A DNA stretch of 18,247 bases, from positions 1 to 18,247 of the forward strand of contig JAJYVN010000021.1 in NCBI GenBank assembly GCA_021791995.1. The letters run 5' to 3'. Shown piece after piece: positions 6,323 to 14,336 of this stretch (the stretch's first letter is position 1; each line of letters begins with the position of its first letter). The stretch is from Bacillota bacterium (GTDB taxonomy: Bacteria > Bacillota > Sulfobacillia > RBS10-35 > JAJYVN01). The notes below the pieces were generated by a model, which ran no database searches, was not told the origin of the DNA, and was given only the letters and a program-made list of their open reading frames with translations. The position numbers and the translations under genes were made by a program.

Positions 6323-7740
6323 CAGCCCCACCGGCGATCCGAAGCTCGGCCCAAACTCATCCCGCTTCGCCACAGTGCGCCCAGCAAGAGCCAAAGTATC
6401 CAAACGGCAGCAAACGCCAAGAGATTCTCCTCAAACCCCAGCACGTCCAGGCTCCCTCCTGAAACCGTCAGCCGGGCCGCGAAATACAGCACAAGTGCAT
6501 AGAGCGTCGTTGTTCCCTTGGTCGATCCCCAGTTGTCCCAGACAGCGCTCCACGCGCCGAACAGGGCCATTCCGCAAACTACACCTACAACTCCCAACGC
6601 CATCCACCAAAGGCCAAAGATGGATGCGTAGGTTCCGCTCTGCTCCCACCCAAGTACGGTGTGAGCGATTAAGTTATCGAGAACGGCTGGCTTGCTCGGC
6701 CACACAAACCGCGGTATAAGGTACTCCACCGGCAATATGAACGTTTCATACCCATAGGTAAAACCGAAGTGACTTGGAATCTGCTGCATGAACAATACTA
6801 GTCCGTCAAGCGAGTCGAATCCGGTATTGGATGCTGAGGTCAGAAGGCCACCACTGTCGCGCTGGGCAGCGGTCCAGGCCGCCGCCCAGTTCAGCCCTTG
6901 GTCGTGCCAATACGTGACTTCTCTCACGATCGGCACGAGCCCCACAAACGCAATGGAGGGTAACGCTAGAGCGAAGGCCATCCTTAGGGCCGCGCGCGGC
7001 CCATTGCGTCTGTACGTGACCACGAACATGAGAACGACCAGCATAATCACTGATGAACGCGAGCCCAAGGCCAGAAGCAACGCGCCTGACACAATGGTTA
7101 GCACCCACAGCGCCCGGCCTCGCAGGCCTCTCTCGTATGCGAAGGCGACACTGATCGGCGCCATCGCGACGATGGTCAGGAGAATGCCATTCCCTTGGGA
7201 AGCCGTGACCCGCGCTTGGCTGATATTGAAGAGGAAGGTCACTACCCCGCCTTGCTGTCTGGCGATCGTGACTATCGCAAACCCGCTAGCAAGAACGCAG
7301 AACGCCGCGAGTACAACGGCCCACGGTTCGGAGCGGCCATCGGATGCCTGACGCCTTTCCCCGAAATGCAGCCGCCGGGCGGCGTAGTACACGCAGTAGA
7401 AAGCTATGAGCCCGCCAATCATTAGAGAGTCAGCCGCCTCGAGCCATTGTGACCCAAGAGGCACGCGATAGCCGAGGATCGGGCTGAAGGCGCTACTGCC
7501 TACGATGAGCTGACGAACAGCACACGCCACCAGTGTTCCGATTCCAACAATCGTGTCAGCAGCCAGCCAGTCCGCCATGCGACCAGCCAACCGCACAAAC
7601 ACCGGGACCAGGCAAAGGACAAACAACAATGCAAGCAACAGGCTCGCGCCCAAGAGACTTGCCAACACGCCCGCCAAGACCGCGATGCCAAGCGCACCTG
7701 CGGTTCGGCCGGGGCCACCCAATGCAATCGGCATACGCAC
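6322..7740 (-). CDS. Wzy-like oligosaccharide repeat-unit polymerase
   Basis: A 472-residue integral membrane protein that would join lipid-linked repeat units on the outer face of the membrane. Hydrophobic segments fill the N-terminal 60 residues (LASLLGASLLLALLFVLCL) and recur through the protein, around ten to twelve in all. A large hydrophilic loop between about 275 and 345 carries YLIPRFVWPSKPAVLDN, a motif typical of O-antigen polymerases of the Wzy/oligosaccharide repeat polymerase type. The GTG start at 7740 leaves 4 nt to the flippase stop; ATG at 7734 is also possible. Tight linkage to a flippase and glycosyltransferases supports a Wzx/Wzy pathway. Such proteins are poorly conserved, so the call rests on topology, the WPSKP-type loop and context. 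I do not give a gene symbol because sequence identity to a named wzy is not visible. Confidence 0.8.
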   Translation of the reverse strand: MRMPIALGGPGRTAGALGIAVLAGVLASLLGASLLLALLFVLCLVPVFVRLAGRMADWLAADTIVGIGTLVACAVRQLIVGSSAFSPILGYRVPLGSQWLEAADSLMIGGLIAFYCVYYAARRLHFGERRQASDGRSEPWAVVLAAFCVLASGFAIVTIARQQGGVVTFLFNISQARVTASQGNGILLTIVAMAPISVAFAYERGLRGRALWVLTIVSGALLLALGSRSSVIMLVVLMFVVTYRRNGPRAALRMAFALALPSIAFVGLVPIVREVTYWHDQGLNWAAAWTAAQRDSGGLLTSASNTGFDSLDGLVLFMQQIPSHFGFTYGYETFILPVEYLIPRFVWPSKPAVLDNLIAHTVLGWEQSGTYASIFGLWWMALGVVGVVCGMALFGAWSAVWDNWGSTKGTTTLYALVLYFAARLTVSGGSLDVLGFEENLLAFAAVWILWLLLGALWRSGMSLGRASDRRWG

Positions 7741-7744
7741 CCCG

Positions 7745-8866
7745 CTACACGGTCGCTGCGGTCACGAACAGAGGCATAAGACCCCAAGCACCAATCCAAC
7801 CGACGGCTCCCAGACCGGCCATGAGGAAGACTGCGGCGCTTTGCAACGCCAACCCGCCAACCTTGCCAACACTTGCCCGGCGATAGCCGCGCAGCCGTGC
7901 GGAACGGGCCGACACTATCGACGCCACCGCCGACGCAGTGCCCGCTCCTGCGGTGACGAGACCGAGCGGCCACCCGAACCCGACCCCGGCGCCGACCCAC
8001 CGAAGGGCTAGAGGCTCAACGACTAGCACCGCCACTGCAGCCGCGATGAGCATCGGGATCAGTGTCCGCCAAAGGCTACGGCGAAATTCGCCACGAGCTG
8101 CGACGGGTGCAAGGGCCTGTCCAATCACCGTGCCGGGACGGGTGAAACTCAATGTGACCATTGTTAGGCCCAACGCGTATGCCCCGCCTGCCTTGAAGAC
8201 CAAGGTTCTGTAGACCAACGGTTGAATGTTGTCGATCAGGCCAAAGCTGACCACGGACTCACGCCAGAGGTGCAACCCTTGCCATCCCCTTCCTCGTCGC
8301 CGGAAATCCGGCCTAGGTACAACTACGGCCAGAACCACTAAGACAGCCCAATAGGCCGATGTCGTGGCCACTACAGCCGCGGTGCCGTGCCACAGCAGGC
8401 CGGCGACGAGAACGCCCACTACAGTCAGCACCTGCTGCCAAATCCGTATGGCGTTCGCTCGGACGTACTCACCGCGGCGCTGCATGCTTGCAATCTGAAG
8501 ACTCAGCCACGAACCAAACGGCACGAACAGCAGGCTCGTGATCGTTAAGCCACGCAGAAGGTCCCCCTGGTACAGAACCAAAATGACGAGGATGCACACG
8601 ATCGCCCCGAGCAGGGCCACGTCCATCGCTGCCACAAACAACTGCTCAATCGAAAGGTCGTTGGTATGCGTTAGGACCACCATGGCTAGGGGGTCTGCAG
8701 TGATGCCGGTAAGCAGCGGCTCAAACGTGGTCGCGACAGCGACGAGGCCCCGGCTGTCAACGCCCGCAAGACGCGCGATGGCAAGATTGACGGCGAACGA
8801 TAGGGCGGCTATTAACGCCTCTTGGACCAGTAGGGTCACACTTCGCCGATCGAGACTAAAGTTCAT
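7745..8866 (-). CDS. Wzx-like polysaccharide flippase (MOP superfamily)
   Basis: A 373-residue protein with about ten to twelve hydrophobic helices, expected to flip the undecaprenyl-linked repeat unit across the cytoplasmic membrane. It opens with LVQEALIAALSFAVNLAIARLAGVDSRGLVAVATTFEPLL, the pattern of Wzx/RfbX-type MOP exporters in which the first helix pair ends with a G-x-x-x-x-G-x-x-A-type loop. The ATG at 8866 overlaps the upstream GT4 stop by 11 nt; the frame stays open to 8953, but that would overlap the GT4 much further. It is somewhat shorter than typical Wzx proteins (400 or more residues) and ends abruptly in LMPLFVTAATV, so the last helix may be reduced. Position directly before the polymerase supports the role. 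Confidence 0.78.
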   Translation of the reverse strand: MNFSLDRRSVTLLVQEALIAALSFAVNLAIARLAGVDSRGLVAVATTFEPLLTGITADPLAMVVLTHTNDLSIEQLFVAAMDVALLGAIVCILVILVLYQGDLLRGLTITSLLFVPFGSWLSLQIASMQRRGEYVRANAIRIWQQVLTVVGVLVAGLLWHGTAAVVATTSAYWAVLVVLAVVVPRPDFRRRGRGWQGLHLWRESVVSFGLIDNIQPLVYRTLVFKAGGAYALGLTMVTLSFTRPGTVIGQALAPVAARGEFRRSLWRTLIPMLIAAAVAVLVVEPLALRWVGAGVGFGWPLGLVTAGAGTASAVASIVSARSARLRGYRRASVGKVGGLALQSAAVFLMAGLGAVGWIGAWGLMPLFVTAATV

Positions 8867-9875
8867 TATAGACCTGCTGGCATTTAAGGGCGACACTATC
8901 CCAACTGAACCGCCGGGCAAACTGTCGGCCGTTCGCACCGAGCCGCTTCGCAAATGCTTCGTCGTCCAAAGTCTTCAGGGCTCTCCCCAAAGCGCTTGCG
9001 TCCCCAGGTGGGACGAGTAGGCCAGTCTCGCCGTCGTGAACAATCTCAGGGATACCGCCCACCGCGGTGCCGATCACGGGGCAACCAACCGCCATAGCCT
9101 CAAGAAGAACCAACCCGAGAAGCTCGGGCATCCGGTAATGCCTACCTCGATAGTCCACATAGACAGACGGCAGCACCAAGCATTTCGCGGAGCGAACGGC
9201 ATCTTTGACTACCCGGTCGTCGACAGGACCAGTAAGTTGAAGGTCCGTGCCGACTTCACTAGCCAGTACGCTCAAGTACTCAGCGTACTGGCGATCCGGA
9301 TGCGGACCGATCACAACGAGGCGTTGATGCTGGCAAGCGCGCACCAGTACATCTACACCCTTATGCGGTAAGACGCGGCCAACGTAAACAACGTCGCTAC
9401 CGCCATTCCAGGGCGGGGTCTCGTACCAGCTAGCATCGACACCCCCAATTACCACATTGCCGGCGCGCGCAGCCATGAGTTCCAACGAGAACGCAGATAT
9501 CGCCACGAAGGCGTCCACGAGACCTCTGAAATCAATCAAACTACTAGGGCCCCTCGAACCACCACCCAGGTCGGTGACAACGACACGTCTCCGCAACAGC
9601 TTGGCTCTCAAAATCGCTCGTCTCGTAGCCGGATCCCAATAGTGATACGCGTGCAGTATGTCGGTCCCTTGGACACACTTAGCAATGTCCTGCGGTGGCG
9701 CGCCGATAAGGCGCACACCGTTCTTGTCCGTCTCGGTCCAGGAATCTGCAGGGTACACTACTGCTGACTGAGTCCCCAGCGCCGACAACGCGCGAGAAAG
9801 GCTGAGGATCCACGTTTCTCCACCCCCAATTCTCACAGGCAGGGTCCGGACGGGGGTGAAATGCGTTACGCGCAT
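8856..9875 (-). CDS. GT4-family glycosyltransferase
   Basis: A 339-residue GT-B enzyme for repeat-unit assembly. The acceptor-domain glycine loop is IGGGETWILSLSRAL (16-30). The donor-domain motif VYVGRVLPHKGVDVLV contains the conserved R167 and K172. The catalytic EX7E is intact: E251 and E259 in ELLGLVLLEAMAVGCPVIGT, followed by GGIPEIVHDGETGLLVPPGD that contacts the nucleotide sugar. The ATG at 9875 has GAGG about 7 nt upstream, 22 nt after the sulfotransferase stop. The family includes mannosyl-, glucosyl- and galactosyltransferases; the substrate is not deducible, though a GDP-sugar is reasonable given the GDP-mannose dehydratase in the operon. Confidence 0.88.
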   Translation of the reverse strand: MRVTHFTPVRTLPVRIGGGETWILSLSRALSALGTQSAVVYPADSWTETDKNGVRLIGAPPQDIAKCVQGTDILHAYHYWDPATRRAILRAKLLRRRVVVTDLGGGSRGPSSLIDFRGLVDAFVAISAFSLELMAARAGNVVIGGVDASWYETPPWNGGSDVVYVGRVLPHKGVDVLVRACQHQRLVVIGPHPDRQYAEYLSVLASEVGTDLQLTGPVDDRVVKDAVRSAKCLVLPSVYVDYRGRHYRMPELLGLVLLEAMAVGCPVIGTAVGGIPEIVHDGETGLLVPPGDASALGRALKTLDDEAFAKRLGANGRQFARRFSWDSVALKCQQVYNEL

Positions 9876-9897
9876 CGGCGCACCTCGCCTAAAGCAC

Positions 9898-10857
9898 CTA
9901 GTCGTCCCAACGTCCTGCCTCCCAGCCTTTCAACAAGGGCCGTACGCCATTCCGCCAAACTTGTCCGCCAACGTAGTCCACTAGATCCCGAGTGTTATGG
10001 CCCCCACGCCTCGTAGCCCCCTGGAGTTGCACCAAGAGTTCGGGCCGGGAGTAGGATCCCAGCTGAAGGTACAGTTCGTCCCAATGAGCGATGGCATGCT
10101 GAGCCACCCTCCTGCGAACAACGTCGGCGAGCTCATTCTTCCACTTGGTCAGGGGATCCCGCGACACCTCCGAGTATACGCGGGGCCCGATTGGGTCGCC
10201 TCGGTCATTTCGGAGGTCTTGCTCGCGATACTGGCTTATCAATTCGCTGCTCCAAGTGAGGTCCAGGAACTTCCACACTCGTCCCGCGATGGCAACTGGA
10301 TCGTCCAGCAGATCCTCAAAACGTACGACGATGGCCCTGGATCCTAGCGAGGTCGCCGCGGCGGCAAGGAGCTTAGAACCTTGAATCCAATCCTCTTGAT
10401 ATACAGGCACTCCCCGCATGCCGTGAAGGGCAATGTTTGAAGCCACGACCCCGAGGGGGCTTCGCAGAAGCACGATGAAACGAGCATCGGGAAATATCTC
10501 GGCGACTTCCTCGGCTATGTAATAGTAGCGGGGTGTCTTATCGAGAAAGAACGTTGCAGGCTTCCGAAGCAAGGATGCGTACACTCCGGTAACAAATTCG
10601 GCCTGTAGCCTTCTAAACGTTGCACGTCCCCCGGGCATTACGTGAACCAAATCCGCAACCGCTTCGCTCGCAACTTGATGACCGTATCTGGCCCGCGCAC
10701 CTGGTCCCCCGAGGAGGGTGACCACTGGTAGCAAGAGCCAGGGCTCCCCGATGGACTCTACCTGTGGGTGAGTCATCAGAATGCGTTGCAGTAAGGTCGA
10801 CCCCGTCCGAGGCAGCGAGAGGAGAAAAATCGGGGTTAGCCCGTTAGCTTCCTTCAC
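9898..10857 (-). CDS. Sulfotransferase (PAPS-dependent, Sulfotransfer family)
   Basis: A 319-residue cytosolic enzyme that would move sulfate from 3'-phosphoadenylyl sulfate (PAPS) to a hydroxyl, here plausibly on a sugar of the repeat unit or its lipid carrier. The 5'-phosphosulfate loop is PIFLLSLPRTGSTLLQRIL (9-27), with the R-T-G-S-T core. LDKTPRYYYIAEEVAEIFPDARFIVLLRSPLGVVAS (105-140) contains the conserved K-T-P segment and the 3'-phosphate-binding R132 with the downstream Ser. A GTG start at 10857 overlaps the dehydratase stop as GTGA. The last third is basic and ends in RPLLKGWEAGRWDD. Sulfotransferases are uncommon in Wzx/Wzy-type clusters, so a sulfated glycan is worth testing. No PAPS synthesis genes are in the window. 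Confidence 0.86.
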   Translation of the reverse strand: MKEANGLTPIFLLSLPRTGSTLLQRILMTHPQVESIGEPWLLLPVVTLLGGPGARARYGHQVASEAVADLVHVMPGGRATFRRLQAEFVTGVYASLLRKPATFFLDKTPRYYYIAEEVAEIFPDARFIVLLRSPLGVVASNIALHGMRGVPVYQEDWIQGSKLLAAAATSLGSRAIVVRFEDLLDDPVAIAGRVWKFLDLTWSSELISQYREQDLRNDRGDPIGPRVYSEVSRDPLTKWKNELADVVRRRVAQHAIAHWDELYLQLGSYSRPELLVQLQGATRRGGHNTRDLVDYVGGQVWRNGVRPLLKGWEAGRWDD

Positions 10858-11852
10858 CGTGCCAAACCTCTAGGCCAAACTGGACCACCAGCGGTTTCCT
10901 GGCTCAAGCCAAGGTCGTGCCGTACCATGGCCGAGGCAATGTCCTTAAGGTCCATCGAAGGTTCCCAGTTCAACAACTCGCGAGCCTTTGAACTATCCGC
11001 TCGGAGGTCGAACACCTCCGCAGGGCGCATTAGTTCTGGGTCCTGGACAACGTGTTCGCGCCAGTCCAAGCCCGCCGCTTCGAATGCTGCCTGGCAAAAG
11101 TCCTTCACGGAATGCGCGACTCCTGTGCCAACAACAAAGTCCTCGGGGCGATCCATCTGCAGCATGCGATGCATTACGTCGACGTACTCAGGAGCCCAGC
11201 CCCAGTCCCGACGTGCGTCGAGACTGCCGAGGGTTAGCGTGCGCTGCTCTTGCCTAGCGATTGCCGCCACGGCTAGGGATATCTTTCGCGTAACAAACTC
11301 CGCGCCGCGCCTCGGCGACTCATGGTTAAACAAGATTCCGCAGGCCACGTACATCCCGTAGCTTTCCCTGTAGGTGATGCAGCTGGCGTGCGCGAAGAGC
11401 TTAGCGACAGCGTACGGACTGCGGGGTCTAAATGGTGAGATCTCGTTTTGGGGAGCAGCCACGTTTCCGAACATTTCGCTGCTTGAAGCCTGGTAGAACC
11501 GTGCATGGGGTGCGACCTGACGAACCGCTTCAAGCAGCCGCAGGGTGCCCACCCCAGTAATATCGGCTGTGGCCACCGGTTCGCGGAACGAGACACCTAC
11601 AAAAGACTGAGCTGCCAAGTTATAGACTTCGTCCGGCTCTGCCAACTCTAGGGCTCGTATAAGGGACCCGGCATCGAGAAGGTCGCCCTCGACCAATTTC
11701 AACCTTGGGAGCAAGTGGTTCACGCGACTATAGGGGTTCTCCGCAGCAGTACGGCGCACCAACCCTATTACTCGGTAGCCCTTGCTCAACAACAGCTCGG
11801 CAAGATATGAACCGTCTTGGCCGTTCACGCCCGTGACGAGGGCACTTCGCAT
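10854..11852 (-). CDS. gmd: GDP-mannose 4,6-dehydratase
   Basis: A 332-residue NADP-dependent SDR enzyme converting GDP-D-mannose to GDP-4-dehydro-6-deoxy-D-mannose, precursor of fucose, rhamnose, perosamine or 6-deoxytalose. The cofactor loop is TGVNGQDGSYLAELLL (7-22). The catalytic set is visible: SSSEMFG (123-129) supplies Ser and Glu, and SPYAVAK gives Y147 and K151. NHESPRRGAEFVTRKI (176-191) is highly characteristic of Gmd. The ATG at 11852 has AAGGAGAG upstream, 14 nt after the preceding GT4 stop. The window has no GDP-fucose synthase, reductase or aminotransferase to finish the sugar, so that step must be encoded elsewhere. The closest alternative is another GDP-sugar SDR such as Rmd, but the NHESPRRG motif favours Gmd. 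Confidence 0.92.
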   Translation of the reverse strand: MRSALVTGVNGQDGSYLAELLLSKGYRVIGLVRRTAAENPYSRVNHLLPRLKLVEGDLLDAGSLIRALELAEPDEVYNLAAQSFVGVSFREPVATADITGVGTLRLLEAVRQVAPHARFYQASSSEMFGNVAAPQNEISPFRPRSPYAVAKLFAHASCITYRESYGMYVACGILFNHESPRRGAEFVTRKISLAVAAIARQEQRTLTLGSLDARRDWGWAPEYVDVMHRMLQMDRPEDFVVGTGVAHSVKDFCQAAFEAAGLDWREHVVQDPELMRPAEVFDLRADSSKARELLNWEPSMDLKDIASAMVRHDLGLSQETAGGPVWPRGLAR

Positions 11853-11866
11853 TGGAACTCTCCTTG

Positions 11867-13003
11867 CTAAATGTTCGCAATCTCACTACGCCGGGACATC
11901 ACACGTTCTAGAAATGCCGCTAGGGCGGCCTCGAACGCCGGCCGACCTCGTGCTCGCGCGAGCGAACTTATTAGGTCGCGATCCCATTTACTAATGGCTG
12001 CTGCTTGCATCGCATCGGCAAACGCATCGACGTCGCCTCCAGGAATGAGGATCCCCGTGACACCATCGATCTGGGTCTCGGCTACGCCGCCACGGTTCAA
12101 TCCTACCACAGGCGTTCCGCAGGCATTGGCCTCGAGCGGCACCAGCCCATAGTCCTCCTCGCCAGGAACAATCACAGCGATGACGGACCTTAAAAGACAC
12201 CGCTTAATGTCGTCGCCGACGTTGCCGAGAAACCGCACCGTAGGGCCGGCAAGCCTTTCGAGACGTGGCCGGTCCGGCCCGTCGCCAATGACGGTGAGAG
12301 ACAACCTTCGCTCGGTTGCCGCCTTGACGGCAGCGTCAACCCTCTTATATGGAAGAAGTCTTGATACAACGAGGTAACCTTCCCGCTCACCGCGTCCGAT
12401 CGTGAGCTGGTCGAGTTCCGCCGGTGGCCAAATGACGCACTCGGGCTCAACCAGCCACCTTTCACGGATGCGTCCGGCCACGGTCTTCGAGATGGCGGCG
12501 ATCGCTCCGGCTCTATGCGCGGCACGTCGATCCCAGTTCCTCAAGGCCCATGCGGCCGGTTTGCCCATCTGTTTTACAATCCTCGGCAGAGGATAAGTCT
12601 GCATATAGTCATCGTACTGCCACGCGTATCGCATGGTGTTATAGACGTAAGACACATGCACACCGTCGGGCACATGGACGCCGTGGGCCGCAGAGCTTGA
12701 CGAAGAAATAACGAGGTCGAAGCCTCGCAGGTCTAGGGATTCCATGGCGCTAGGCAGAAGGAGCGCCTGAAGTGGTCTAACGCGCGCAAAAGGGCTCGCT
12801 TGTAGCCGACTGGTGCGGAGATCCGTATCTACACTGAGTCTCGTTACGATGCTGCGGCTCGCGAGGGACGTATACACGGGGGCGTGGGGAAACAGGTGAT
12901 GCAGGACGCCAAGCACGCGCTCCGCACCACCCCACTGCAACAAGGTGTCATGAACGAGCGCAACTCTTAGGTCGCGCGAGTCAAACGTAAACCGGTCGAT
13001 CAC
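11867..13003 (-). CDS. GT4-family glycosyltransferase, WbaZ/mannosyltransferase-like
   Basis: The first gene of the glycan operon, about 378 residues. The N-terminus ALVHDTLLQWGGAERVLGVLHHLFPHAPVYT is typical of WbaZ-type mannosyltransferases. Further motifs are VSYVYNTMRYAWQYDDYM, YLVVSRLLPYKRVDAAVKA (donor-binding R and K) and an intact EX7E, EDYGLVPLEANACGTPVVG, followed by GGVAETQIDGVTGILI. I chose GTG at 13003 because a G-run (13015-13010) lies 6 nt upstream; the frame is open to 13072, but those residues look non-conserved. Given the adjacent Gmd, GDP-mannose or a derivative is a plausible donor. No strong promoter was recognised in the roughly 290 nt upstream. Confidence 0.86.
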   Translation of the reverse strand: MIDRFTFDSRDLRVALVHDTLLQWGGAERVLGVLHHLFPHAPVYTSLASRSIVTRLSVDTDLRTSRLQASPFARVRPLQALLLPSAMESLDLRGFDLVISSSSSAAHGVHVPDGVHVSYVYNTMRYAWQYDDYMQTYPLPRIVKQMGKPAAWALRNWDRRAAHRAGAIAAISKTVAGRIRERWLVEPECVIWPPAELDQLTIGRGEREGYLVVSRLLPYKRVDAAVKAATERRLSLTVIGDGPDRPRLERLAGPTVRFLGNVGDDIKRCLLRSVIAVIVPGEEDYGLVPLEANACGTPVVGLNRGGVAETQIDGVTGILIPGGDVDAFADAMQAAAISKWDRDLISSLARARGRPAFEAALAAFLERVMSRRSEIANI

Positions 13004-13292
13004 CCGATACCCCCCGGCTCCTAGGTGTCGAGCGACTCCAACCACACACCGCCCTCGACATCGTTCGCACAACGTGTCCGCGGCTGTCCTTCGGCTCGTC
13101 CGAATGGGAATCCTTCACAGGAACGCGCGCGCGGTGCGACACCCAGCGCGCGTACTCAGTCATAGGGGTGGCTCAGGATCGATGAATCGCGGCATTATGT
13201 GGACGAATTGGTTATGTGCCCGTTCGGGCGCTTTGCGCTGGTGGCGGCACTGCCAGCGCTGATCGTGTCCGCATAACGCGGGCGGGTCGGTG
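13004..13292. other. Intergenic region with repeated TTATGTG motifs and a hairpin
   Basis: No supported gene. Between the glycan operon start and the end of the recombinase pair the sequence holds three related decamers, TTATGTGGAC (13195-13204), TTATGTGCCC (13212-13221) and, inverted, GTCCGCATAA (13267-13276), and a hairpin GCGCTGG/CCAGCGC (13235-13241 and 13253-13259). The promoter of the glycan operon should lie here, but I could not identify it by eye. The repeats may mark the end of the recombinase-bearing element. Confidence 0.5.
13195..13276. repeat. Direct and inverted TTATGYGGAC-like repeats
   Basis: TTATGTGGAC at 13195 is repeated as TTATGTGCCC at 13212 and, with one mismatch, in inverted orientation at 13267-13276. 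The outer pair brackets a hairpin. The set lies just beyond the 3' end of two tyrosine recombinase genes, where binding or crossover sites of such elements are often found. This role is inferred. Confidence 0.5.
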
Positions 13293-14336
13293 TTAGTGGT
13301 CGAGTGAGTCAAACCAGCCGATCAGGGAGGTGTCGGTGGTCCAGTCGTGCAGGGTGTCTGGGGTGAGGGGCTCGTAGGCGTTCTCAATTGCTTTGCGTTT
13401 GGTCTCGGCGTCCGCGCGGGCGTGAATCTCGGTGGTGGACACGTCGGCGTGGCCGAGCAGGTCGCGGATGTAGATCAGGTCGACGCCGACTTGGATCAGG
13501 TGCATCGCGCGGCTGCACCGGAGCGTGTGGGGTGTGACCGGCAGTCCGCGAGCCCAACTGGGGTCAGGCGCCCGGACGCCGCGGACGTGGCGTGCCAGGA
13601 GCTTCGCGATCCCAGACCGGGTCAACCGGGAGTGGTTCGGTCCGTGAAATAGCGGGTTCTCGTCGGCAGCGAGACCGGGGTGCGGGACGAAGTGGTTCAA
13701 GTAGTCGACGAGTAGCCGGGCGGTTGGACCCATGACCGGCACGTACCTGGTCTTGGATCCCTTCCCCCGGATCGTCAAGGTGATCGGGTTGGCGGCGCGG
13801 ATGTCGGCGACGTTGAGGTCGCAGAGCTCCTGGACGCGGGCGCCGGTGTCGTACGCCACGGCGAGCAGGACGGTATCCCTGACAGCACGTGCGCTGGTGC
13901 TGCCGGGTTGTGCGAGGAGTGTCTTGACCTCGTCTGCGGTCAGGTGTCCGAGATCCTGGGCTGGTGTGTTCTTCTGTCGGATCGCGAGGATTTGGGTGAT
14001 CTGGTCGAGGTGGCCGGGGTGCTCGATGGCGGTGTAGCGGCAAAACGACTTGATCACCGCGAGGCGCTGGTTGCGGGTCACTGTCGAGCAGTCCCGCTCG
14101 GTCTGCAGCCAGTCCAGGAACCGCAGCACTCGGGGCCGGTCGATGTCGGTGAGACGCAGCTTCTCGGGTGGTATCCGTTCCGCGTCCTTGAAGTAGGTGA
14201 GGAGTAGCTTGATCGCGTCCCGGTAGGAGGCGATGGTCATCGGTGAGGCTGCGCGCTCGCCGGCCAAGTGCTCGATGAAGAACCGTGTCAGCCAGCGTCC
14301 GGCGAGGTCCGGCGGTGGTGCGGGACGCGAGCTCAT
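13293..14336 (-). CDS. Tyrosine recombinase with His in place of the catalytic Tyr
   Basis: A 347-residue XerC/D-type site-specific recombinase. The ATG at 14336 overlaps the upstream recombinase stop as ATGA. The N-terminal SAM-like core-binding domain is RWLTRFFIEHLAGERAAS to FCRYTAIEHP (about 14-107). Catalytic residues are R167 (DTGARVQEL), K192 or K195 (IRGKGSKTRYVPV), H270 and R273 (TPHTLRCSRAMHL) and H296 (LLGHADVSTTE). The nucleophile position, normally TTEIYARAD in relatives I remember, reads TTEIHARAD: His at 305, codon CAC where TAC is expected. The usual His after the box II Arg is Cys (274). The protein is full length, so it may have lost strand cleavage but kept DNA binding. Start, length and context are otherwise normal. 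Confidence 0.85.
   Translation of the reverse strand: MSSRPAPPPDLAGRWLTRFFIEHLAGERAASPMTIASYRDAIKLLLTYFKDAERIPPEKLRLTDIDRPRVLRFLDWLQTERDCSTVTRNQRLAVIKSFCRYTAIEHPGHLDQITQILAIRQKNTPAQDLGHLTADEVKTLLAQPGSTSARAVRDTVLLAVAYDTGARVQELCDLNVADIRAANPITLTIRGKGSKTRYVPVMGPTARLLVDYLNHFVPHPGLAADENPLFHGPNHSRLTRSGIAKLLARHVRGVRAPDPSWARGLPVTPHTLRCSRAMHLIQVGVDLIYIRDLLGHADVSTTEIHARADAETKRKAIENAYEPLTPDTLHDWTTDTSLIGWFDSLDH

Noticed and set aside
6788..7351. Plus-strand open frame of 187 codons
   Set aside because: Antisense to the Wzy-like polymerase, with no ribosome binding site and no recognisable motif.
7500..8000. Minus-strand frame of 166 codons across the flippase/polymerase junction
   Set aside because: Out of frame with both membrane-protein genes and rich in Arg and Trp, typical of a shadow.
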